Source: a virus. Taken from it: DNA of 64,000 nucleotides. Within the stretch, counting starts at the first letter, position 1. Each line of letters starts with the position of its first letter. The notes beneath the pieces are model-generated. The model was not told the DNA's origin, made no database searches, and saw only the letters and a program-made list of their open reading frames with translations. The stretch spans positions 21,597 to 85,596 of IMG/VR virus record IMGVR_UViG_3300013286_000009. One strand, given 5' to 3'. Shown one piece after another: positions 15,582 through 26,000 of this stretch. The translations under genes were made by a program, and so were the position numbers.

Positions 15582-16697
15582 TTAATTGCTACCTTTTGTT
15601 TTTTTAGTAATAGTAGTTTTAGTAGCTACCGCTTTACCTTTGAGTTCGTTAATTTCTTCTTGGAGTGTTTTGATACACTCAATTAAGTATGCACTTACTT
15701 TTGTATAGTGAATTCCGTAAGGATTGCCTTTATCATCTAAAGCAACTAGTTCTGGAACATGTTTGAATACATGTTCAGCAATTAAACCAGCTTCATGTTT
15801 CTTATTGTCTTTACGATCATACGTCACACCAGTTAATTTTAATATTGCATCTAATGCGCCAGTAATAGGGTTAATATTTTCTTTAAATGCGATACTTGAT
15901 GTTTCAACTAATCCAACTGTGTATATTGTTCCGCCGCAGCCAATACCGCCAACAACGTTAAATGCATTACTTGTGCTGGTTGCTGTGTTACCTTGACTAC
16001 TGGATGTGATTGCATTTAATCCACTACTTGCTGTTGAAGTAATTAAACCGGTAGTGCTCAATACACCGTTGCCGTAAATGGCACCGCTTACACCTAGACC
16101 ACCAGTTACCAACAAAGCGGCCGACGCTGTGTTATAAGCTGTTGCCACGCCGCCTGTAACTGATAATGAATTGGCACTAGCCACGTTGGTTGATACAGAT
16201 GTAAATGCGCCGGCTTTAGCTGTAGTGCCGCCAATTATCATATTGTCTATTGAGCCAGTGGTCGCTGGATTGACTGTGACTACCCCAGAGCCGGTGGGAC
16301 TTAATACTACGTTGGCGTTTGCGGGACTAAGTGTTACAGTTGAACTGGCAGTTAATGTACTTGCACTAAGCGGGCCGCCTAATAGGGTAACTACAACATA
16401 ATCAGTTCCATCAGAAACAAGTTGAACTGTTGAACCGTTTGGTAATGCTTGTGTTCCGGTACCCGAAGCACCTGGACCAATAAAGTTAGCACCAGTGCCT
16501 GTGAGAAGTGACACAACACTACCAGTTTTATTATAAAACACTTGTGTTACACCGTTGTATAAAGGTGCTAATGGTACTGTTACCGAATAAGGTCCAGTGC
16601 CGGTGAGTTCTGTAAACTGTCCTTGAGAAGGACTTGCAAGCGTAGCTCCGCTTAACGACCCACTTGTTGAACTAATTACGGTATTATAACGTGCCAT
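15582..16697 (-). CDS. Tail fibre protein with C-terminal S74 intramolecular chaperone
   Basis: A 371-residue fibre. Its first ~255 residues are low-complexity Thr/Ser/Gly beta repeats (for example VTVPLAPLYNG, NVVLSPTGSGVVTVNP). The C-terminal ~110 residues match the peptidase S74 chaperone domain: SSIAFKENINPITGALDAIL, then YDRKDNKKHEAGLIAEHV, YGIHYTKVSAYLIECIKTLQ and a terminal coiled coil. In characterised S74 proteins a Ser/Lys dyad five residues apart cuts the domain off after trimer folding; here S267 and K272 have that spacing. It lies immediately upstream of the three Gly-rich adhesin genes, so it may form the shaft to which they attach. Confidence 0.82.
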   Translation of the reverse strand: MARYNTVISSTSGSLSGATLASPSQGQFTELTGTGPYSVTVPLAPLYNGVTQVFYNKTGSVVSLLTGTGANFIGPGASGTGTQALPNGSTVQLVSDGTDYVVVTLLGGPLSASTLTASSTVTLSPANANVVLSPTGSGVVTVNPATTGSIDNMIIGGTTAKAGAFTSVSTNVASANSLSVTGGVATAYNTASAALLVTGGLGVSGAIYGNGVLSTTGLITSTASSGLNAITSSSQGNTATSTSNAFNVVGGIGCGGTIYTVGLVETSSIAFKENINPITGALDAILKLTGVTYDRKDNKKHEAGLIAEHVFKHVPELVALDDKGNPYGIHYTKVSAYLIECIKTLQEEINELKGKAVATKTTITKKTKGSN

Positions 16698-16720
16698 ATT
16701 TTATCTCTCTTTAATTTCTA

Positions 16721-17050
16721 TTATGATGTCGATGTTTCAATACCATAAACAGTTGCATTGACTTGATTACCTGTGCTTGCACTTGCTACTACGTATAGGT
16801 TTGAACCAGCTACTAATCCTGTACGCTCAAATACACCGTAACCTACAAGGGTGGTTTGTTGTTCTATAAAATCACTAGTACCCGGTGTAGCTGATGTTGC
16901 TATCGCCAATTTGATAGTCACTGCGGATGATCCAGTATTGGTCAACGAAACGTTGAATACTGAATAGTAGTTGTTAGGAACTATGTAAAGTGTTGTATTA
17001 CCAGTTGCTAACTGTAGTGAGCCGCCTATCGTTAAACGTCCTGTTGCCAT
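16721..17050 (-). CDS. Small beta-rich virion protein
   Basis: A 109-residue protein with alternating hydrophobic and polar residues typical of a single beta sandwich (TTLYIVPNNYYSVFNVSLTN, AVTIKLAIATS). It is Cys-free and has no signal or membrane segment. It resembles in style the 106-residue product at 41,272, which also contains an SNLTLFAVP-like strand, so both may belong to one small structural family. GGAG lies 8-10 bases before the ATG. It sits between the 3706-residue protein and the S74 fibre gene, which suggests an appendage component or connector. No named family is recognised. Confidence 0.6.
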   Translation of the reverse strand: MATGRLTIGGSLQLATGNTTLYIVPNNYYSVFNVSLTNTGSSAVTIKLAIATSATPGTSDFIEQQTTLVGYGVFERTGLVAGSNLYVVASASTGNQVNATVYGIETSTS

Positions 17051-17068
17051 TTTTATTTCTCCAAAATT

Positions 17069-20000
17069 TTATCGTTGACTAAAGAATACAAGGGCAACTG
17101 GTGCTCCGTCAATTCCGCCCGAAAACGTCATCTTAGAAGTTACCAGGATTTGTGCCCCAGTTGTATTACTTATCACATTATTTGCTATCTGAACTTGTCC
17201 TGCTATCAAAGTATTTACGTTCAAGCTACTAGATCCGCCACCAATTTGAGCTGTAATATAGCTCTTAATCGCTTTTTGTGTTGGTACAATACTGTCGCTA
17301 TTTGCTGTAAAGTACGGGTCTGTTGAAAATTGCGTAATAATTGCACTTCCAACACCTAAACTTACTGCACCCAGTTGCAATGATTGTAATCCTGACAAAT
17401 TAAACGCACTAGCGTTCAACGTAGCTGTACCAGTTGCTTGTTGAACTCCGAACAAGTTACCCACGTTAAAGTTACCGTCTTGATCAGTTGATGTAAAGAA
17501 CACACGACCGCCACCACTTGAATTTTGCTGATTTGCTTGAATAGCATTGGCAGCAATTACATATGGATAATTGGTTTGTGTTTGATTTCCAGTACCAATG
17601 TACAAGAAATCGTGTCCGGTTAAACGAACTTGACTGTATTTCAAACGTGTTGTAATTAGTGTACCTTGTGCCGGCGCCAGCAACGTACTCATACTTGGAT
17701 TAATCTGGAATGATGCTGTATAATTTCCAGCTATTCCTAAGATATTAGTTACTTGTACCAGTTTGTACCATTGTGAGCTACCAGTAATTGTTGCAAATTG
17801 CACGTTTGATCCTGCCGCTGGCATACTAGGTAGACCAGCAACGTTGATATAACTACCAACTTGATACAAATCGCTATAGCCATCACCTGCTGTTACAGCA
17901 GTAGCAGTTGTATTGTTTGTACCTCTGTTAGGAAAACTAGGATTACCTAATGCCCCGTCGGTTGTACGAACTCGAGTACTTGCAACGTTAACTTTGTTAG
18001 GATCAGTTATAGTAATAATTGGACCAGCAGTATAAATCATACCACTTGTAGTTGCCGCAGTAAATGCAATACTAGTGCCTGCTGTTGCTAATGCCGCACT
18101 AGTTGCAACTTGGAATGTCAATGAACCAATACTTGATCCTACAACATAATATATGGTGTTGGTAGATAAGCCGCTGAATGCCGCGTTAAATTCAATTGGC
18201 TGATTGGCAATTAAGTTTTCAGTGTTGTCAGCAATAATAACACCCTGCACAGTTGCTACAACTGTTAGACCTGTTGTTGTTCCTACAGATGCCGCGCTGC
18301 CTGTCGGTGTTGTAGCAACTGATAGACTTGTGCCTGAACTTGATTGTACATAGTAAACCGTTGGGCTGGCAGATAAACTACCAACTGTGCTAGCAAATGT
18401 TATCGGCGATCCGACAGTTAAACTAGCACTAGAACTCAATGTAATGACTGTAGTACTGCTTGAGTTTACTGTTACAGTGGTAGCCGCAGTAATTGAACTG
18501 ATAGTTCCTTTTGGATATCCGCTACCTGGTTCAACCATGCGTATCTCAGTAATTGCGTTGCTTGCCACTTTTGCTCTAGCCTGTGCAGTTGCGCCAGTGT
18601 GTGCAGATACTGCAACTGTTGAACTGGCCGCGTTTGAAATGCCTACCCACAAAGGATTATATCCAATAGTTGAATTAGTTAATACACTACCAAATGTTAC
18701 AGCTTGCCATGTAGTAGAATTTGCAAATGCTTGTAACGACCAGTTAATACCGTCAGAGCTTACAGCACAGAAGTTATTAGAACTGCCTTTGGCCACTGCC
18801 ATAAACAAGCCTTCGCCGTAAGCAATACTTGACCATGTTGCCGCACTAGGCAATCCTGGACTGCCAGCTGCCGTAGATGCAAACCAAGTAACACCTAAAT
18901 CGTAACTGTAAGCTGTTGTGGTGGTGCCAGATGCTATTGCAACAAAACGTCCATTACCATATGTAATGCCGGTCCATGTTGCAGTACTAGGCAAAACTCC
19001 GCCTAGTGCCCATGTGTTACCATTTGTTGATTTTGCAGTAGTTGTACTGCCGCTGGCAATAGCAATATAAGCACCGTTACCGTATGCAACACTAGTGTAA
19101 GTTACTGCACCAACTGTATTAGCGGCCGCTGTCCAGTTGGTATTTGCGCCATCGCTAGTATATGCCAATGCTGGAGTAGTAGTTGTTCCGCCAACAGCAA
19201 TCCATTTGCCGTTTCCGTAACAAACTGAATTAAAGTTTGAACCAGGTAATGTGCCGCCTGCACTCCATGATACACCAGTAGTACTGTAAACAGAACTTGT
19301 TGAACTATTTGAAATAGCCAAGAAGCGACTTACAGCATCTGTAACAGTTATAGTTGGTACTGCGGTATATCCGTAACCGGGTATTGTTATAGTATAGCTA
19401 CTTACACCATAGTTGGTCATTGTTGCTGTTGCAACAGCCAATGTACCAACATAAGTTAATGCAACTCCGTATGTTCCCGCCGAGCCAGTTCCAGATGTAA
19501 ATGTTGGAGCGGCAGCGGTAAACGTTCCGTTAGCACCTGCTTGATAGTAAGTGGTTGTAAATGTTGTACTATTATAATAAGAATAGTAAGTGTTTAAGGT
19601 AGCTGATCCGCCGCTACTCCAAATTGTTGCACTGTATGGAGGTGCAATAACAACTGAGGGAGTGCTGTAATAGTTTGAACCCCATTTTACAGGTGTAACG
19701 ACAGTAACAATACTGGTTACTGCGGTAACTGTTGGTGTAGATGCATATCCGTTTCCTGGAATTATTACAGTTACTGATGAAATTGCGCCGTTTAATACTG
19801 TACATGTTGCAGTTGCACCTGTGCCGCCGCCGCCCGAAAATACTATAACAGGAGGAGTTAAGTAGTTAAATCCGCCACTGACAATGTTTACTCCAATAAT
19901 TTGAGAATAGCTGGAACCTGTAGTTCCAACAACTGCTGTTAATACCGCGGCTGATCCGCCAAAGCCGCCAACTGTAACTGTTGCAGAAGCGCCAGAGCCG

Positions 20001-23000
20001 CCACCAAACGCAATGGATGACAATGAAGTCACACCCGATGCACCACCTGCATTCCAAGTTTTTCCGTCTGTACTGTAAGCAGTGGTAGTACTACCATTGG
20101 CAATAGCTACATAACGATTAACTCCGTAAGCAACAGCTTGCCAAGTTGCACTTCCTATAGTTCTTGCTGTACTGCTGAATCCTGGGCCAGTATATGAAAC
20201 TGCTGGCTCAATAATGTATGTAGTAGTTGAATCCATTGAAGTTTGGATTGCAGTTCCTGGAACAATATGATCCCAACTTGCGGCATATAGCGACACTGAT
20301 TGACTAGTAGTAGTTGTAATAGCTGAAGTAAATGCCACGCCGCCTGATGTGTCCGTTACTGAGAATGTGGTCGTGTTGACAACAGTTTTAACATAATAAA
20401 CAATATTTGTTAATAATCCGCCAACCGCAGACGCTACATAGAATGGCATGTTGGCATATAATGTTGCTGTACTTGCAACTGTAACAGTTGAAGGTGTACC
20501 GTTTGTTGTTGCTGTAATAGTCAACGTAGCAAATGATGGTCTGATAATTTGGGCAATTTTACTGCCGTTAGTATATGAATAAATTGTTGCATATTGACCT
20601 ACACCAGTTCCAGCAGTTATCTGAATTTTCATTCCAACATAAGCGCCAGTTAGTGCTAAATCAGTAGCCGCAATAGTTATAAATCCAACTGTTGATCCAG
20701 CAGTAACAGCTTGTGCAGTACTAGTCGCAGTTACATAACTACTACCTCCCACACCTTGGCCATTATTCAAGTCAGTTAATCTTGTTTCGGTAACTGCGGC
20801 ATCTCTAAATTCATCATGTGTTGCAGTTGCATTGTATCCACTACCGCTGATACCTGCTACGCTGTTTGAATAAGATGAACCAGCGTTTCCATATTCAAAT
20901 CTCAATACTTGATTCAGAACATCGGTGACTACGTTAGTAATTTGTGCGCCGTTGGCACGATTGTTTAATGTTCCGTAAATAGGAGTTTCGTATGTATCAA
21001 CACCTTCTGCTACAACACCATATGTACCATATGAACTGTTGCCGTTGGTTGCACGAATACGTGCTCCTAGTTCTGCTAGGTATCCTGCATAGCCGTAGTA
21101 ATTAAACACTGAAACTAGTTCTGATAAAGCGCCGGATCCAGTGACCCAGAAGCCAATACCGTCACCAATAATTGTTGTATAATCGTTGGCAACCATTGAT
21201 TTATTGCCACCGTTGTGCAATGCCGCATCCACTTTAGCGCCAGAACATGCATAGCCAAACATGGTATTATTTTGAACATAGCACGAACGTGCATAGATCC
21301 AACTGTTAGCATCGTTAGGGCCAAAGCCTGGATCAAGTGCCGCATAAGCACCAGCAGTTGGACGTTTGGTTCCAAAGCTGTTTACTACACTTAGATATCC
21401 GGTTAATCCGTTCATAGTGGTATTACGTATACCTGAACTATTACGCACTTGGAACATGTTAGATGTGATTGAGCCGCCAGTAACCGCATTAACATATAAT
21501 TGGGCCGAACGTAATGATTTATAATTTCCCGGGAAATTTAAATCGTAAATCATAGCTGTTATATAAGCATTTGTATCGCGTAAACACTTAGCCAATGAAT
21601 AGTAATAAGATATAATCATCGAGCCAGCGCCGTTAATAACTTGGAATGGAGTTGTGCTTGATGCAGTGGTAGTCAATACCAGGGTAGTACTGCTAGGAAC
21701 TGCAAGTACATAGTAAGTTGTTGTCAGTGCAAGATTTCCATATACTCCGCCAGCAACGCCTGTCATACTGCCCGATCCAATACCTAACGTAATTGCAGTG
21801 CCGCCGTATGTACTACTTAAAGTAATTGTACTTGCGCCTGAATTTACGTTGATGATATAGTATGGACTTCCTGAGTTAATTTGATTTCCAGTACCAGTTC
21901 CAATAGGAGTTCCTGTAAACGTAACAATCATACCAGTTACTAAATTAGTAGTGCTATTTACAGTGACCACACCGCTTGCGGCTGTTGCTGTTGCAGTCGG
22001 TGTTGCTGTAACTGCACTGATAATTTGTACAGGATCGCCTATGGATAAATTATGAGCCGCACTGGTTGTTTGGTAATTATTCTGGCCAGTCACCGATGTT
22101 GATGCAACAGTTTGATTGGCGTTGACTGTAAACACTGTAGCACTGGTTGTTGCAACAATATAAGTTCCAGCAGTGACGCCTGTTCCGCTAAGAACTGTTC
22201 CAATTTGGAAAGTTCCTGTTACAGAGCCACCAGCGGTGAATGTATAACCTGAGATTGTGCCTGCGCTTGCACTGGCACTGGCATTGGTTGTTGAAGTTAT
22301 AGTTCCACTAAAATTAGCAGTGGTATAAGCACTGGCTTCGTATGCTAGAAAGTTTGCATTAGCACGTAAAATTTCTGCACCTTGAATAGTAGCCAAGGTA
22401 TTATTATAAGTTAATGTGCCGTGAACTTCAGGAGTTGTTCCAATTCCGTTAGTTAGGATATTAATAAACAATGCCATACTAGAGCTTGCATTGGCAGCGG
22501 CTGTACTATTTCCTGCTAGTGTAGTAGCTATTTGACTTGTCAAATAATTGAATGCCGCAATAGTTGCTGATTTTTGTATGCCAACCACTCTGCTAGCCTG
22601 TGCTTGATAGTAACTCATTCCAGCTTTTACTGTTTGATAATTACTTCCAAGTATTGAATCGTACCCTACGCTATCAATTAGTAATCCAATGTCTCTATAG
22701 CAAATAGTTTGTAAGTATGATAAGTTTGGAAAGTTAGTAGAAATATAATTAATAACACCTGCTTGCAAACTTGCACGAGCCGCACTTAATACAGCCTGAC
22801 CCGATTGTAGTGTAGTACTGGCTTGACTATAAGCAGGCAAACTAGAAACTTCAGCAGATATGGTTAAACCTGAACCGCTGACAAACGTTGTTATTACAGA
22901 TCCGTTAAAACTATTGGATAATTGGAATTGTGTGCTAGTTAAGCCTGTACTTGAAACAAAATAAGCAACATTAGATCCAGTGATTGTAGTACTTGATACA

Positions 23001-26000
23001 GTTTGACTTATATTAACTGTATATGTTCCAGTACCGCCAGTTCCGGATACTAATGCAGTAATATATGTTCCTTGTGCAACACCTGTGCCGGTTATAATTT
23101 GACCAACTGCAAATGCACCAGTTGGTGAGCCGCTTATTGTTAGAGTATATGCACTAATGACACCTGTTCCAGATCCTGGAACAATTACAGTATCGTTAGC
23201 ATTCAAATTATGTGTTGTACTAGCTGTAAATGTTGTTCCTGTAGCAATAGTATTAATTGTAATCTTAGGTGCACTGGTATAGCCGTTGGTAACAATATTG
23301 GTAATATTGGTCATCAATGTACTTACTAATGTCGCTTGAGTACTTGTTCCACTAGCGCCAGTCACGCGAGGTACTGTAGTTTGTAACCTAGTGTATGCCG
23401 CGCCTTGTGCAAGTGCTTGAGCAATGGTGCTGATCTGCGATATGCTGGCTAACCAAGCTGTTTGTTCAGTCGAAGCTAACAAGAACTGTCCAGTAATAAA
23501 ACTATAGTATGCCTTGGCAGCTTTAACAGTGGCATAATTTCCACCATATGTCAAATCATAACGTAGAGCATCAATGATATATCCTATGTTTTGCTGATAT
23601 ACAGTTTGACTATAAACTAAACTTGCATAGTTAGTCGTAATGTATTGAATAATTTCGGCTTGTATAAATGCTTTATTTGCAAAAATAATTTTTGCGGCAT
23701 TTCCAGTATTAGTAACAATATTACTAGGATCAGGCCATGTAAATCTTGCTGGAACACTTCCGCCATTAACATAAGCAATTATGTCATTAATCATGTTAGT
23801 CAACTGCGCAACACTACCGCTGGCCGCAATATGACGTGCTTTATATTTGATAAAGTTTACTGCGCCTAATTCTGCGGCTAGTTGGCTTGTTCTTACAATA
23901 TTAACACTGGCAATATTTCTATTGTATGAACGACCAACAGTTATAGAACTAAAGTTACTACCAAATACCAAATCATAAACAAGGGCATCAACAATATAAC
24001 CAGCATCGCGGCTACATGTTGAACTATTAAAGTTCATTGTTTGATAGTTCTTTTGTACCCATGCAACTGTATCGGCTTGAATTTCTGAACGTTTAGCAAC
24101 CACGGCATTATATGCTGTTTGTAAACTTGAACTTGTAAGTGCGATAGCACTAGTCGGCAATACGCTTGCATCAGCCGCACTATTATTGATCCAGTCGTTA
24201 ATTTCAGTCATACGTGCTTGAGCAAATGTTGCCGCTGCCGACGATCCGGCAGTACCGAATGTTACTTGAGATGTTCCTGAGAAACCAGTCGATGTTGTTA
24301 CTGTTTGCGCTTGGATAATTTGTCCTAAAATAGTAGACAAACGTCCGTATGCGGCAACAGTTGCGGCTTTTTCTGTTGTAGCGATAGTTGTAAGATAGTT
24401 ACTGTAGTAAGAACTACCTGCAATTAATGTTTGATTATTACAACCATAAGTCATATCAAACTGCAATGCATCTAGCAAATAACCAACGTCACGTTGGCAT
24501 GTTGCTTGTACGATTGCAGTCCAAACAGAACTATAGTTATAAGCTAGATAAGCCGAAATTTCATCTTTAATAAATTGATAATTTCTTATAATCTGTGCAA
24601 GACCATCACCATAGCCTACTAAGAATGAAGAGTTATATCCCGTAACTGGAGGAATTGTAAATGCTTGGTTAAGACTAGTTATAGTACCTTGTACAGTAAT
24701 TGAGCCAGTTGTTGTAGATGCAAAACTTACACTAGTTGTTGTACATGCTGTAACAGCATAGTAACTATTATATCCAACTGGTGTTACTCCGTATACTTGT
24801 ATGTTTTGTCCTACTTGATACGGAGGTGCGCTTTGAATTGAAAAATTCAATGTAACTACTGATCCAGTTGCACTTGCTAAACCAGTAGTAGCTAACGATA
24901 CCACTGCAGGTGCTGTTGGTACATTACTAATACCATTATTAATAATGTCGTACATTAAATCACAATTAGTACTAACTCTAGTTGTTGCTAATGTGCTACC
25001 AACATCGCCCGCTGGCAATGAAGTAACTTGAGTTTGTGTATTTCCGCTAGTAGCAGTAACAGTAGCATTTGATAATAAAGTAGGCAATATTGTTTGGATA
25101 CGAGTTAGTGCCGCTATTGATTTTGGTTTATCAGTGGCTAGTAATGCAATAGCTTGTGCTGGCTGGATAACTGTACTTCGTAGTTCGTCTCCTACTATTG
25201 CTGTATATGCTGGAAGTATGATTGGTAAAATTTCATTGTACGTGCCAGTTTTAACACTGACAGTAGTATTTGGATTGATTACGTTAGCAATACCAGTATT
25301 GGTTCCAGCAATTAACGCTGTGGTTATAATACTTAAATTGGCCTGAGTAATTGCCAATGCTGTTGATTCAGCAGTCAATGTCGAATCAATAATTTGTAGA
25401 GCTCTAGTAGAAATACTAGTTAATGTTTGGTAATTACTTGCCGGAGCAGTATTTGCCAATACACTGGCGAATAATGTATTTGCTAGATAATTGTAACTGG
25501 CTACAGATTGGCTTGCTTGATATCCAAACGCTGTGGTAATGTATGCGCCGTTTGAGAAATAACTTTGAGCCGCTGTATAATTTTTATAAGTGCCACCATG
25601 TGTTAAATCAAATATTGCCGCATCAACTAGATAACCGACATCGCGTTCGCACTTAGCTGTATTGTAAACTAGCGTGGCAGTCATTGCCGTAGACCCAGCA
25701 GTTAAAACAAGAGCCTGGCCTCCATAAGTAGTTGTAATACTAAAGTGAGTTGAATCAACAATACTTTGTACATAATAAGTTTGGCCTGCGGTTACTCCGC
25801 CACCAGTCCCTGAAAAACTGATTGGCATACCCACTGTCATAGTTGCAGTAGTTGATTGATATGAGCTACCTGCACCGACAGCAAATGCTGTTGTACTAGC
25901 AGATAATACACTATATGAATATTGGTATACAGTCCATGCACTAACTTCTTTCATCATAAACTGTTTGTTTTTTGTTAATAATGCTCCAGCATTGGTATTT

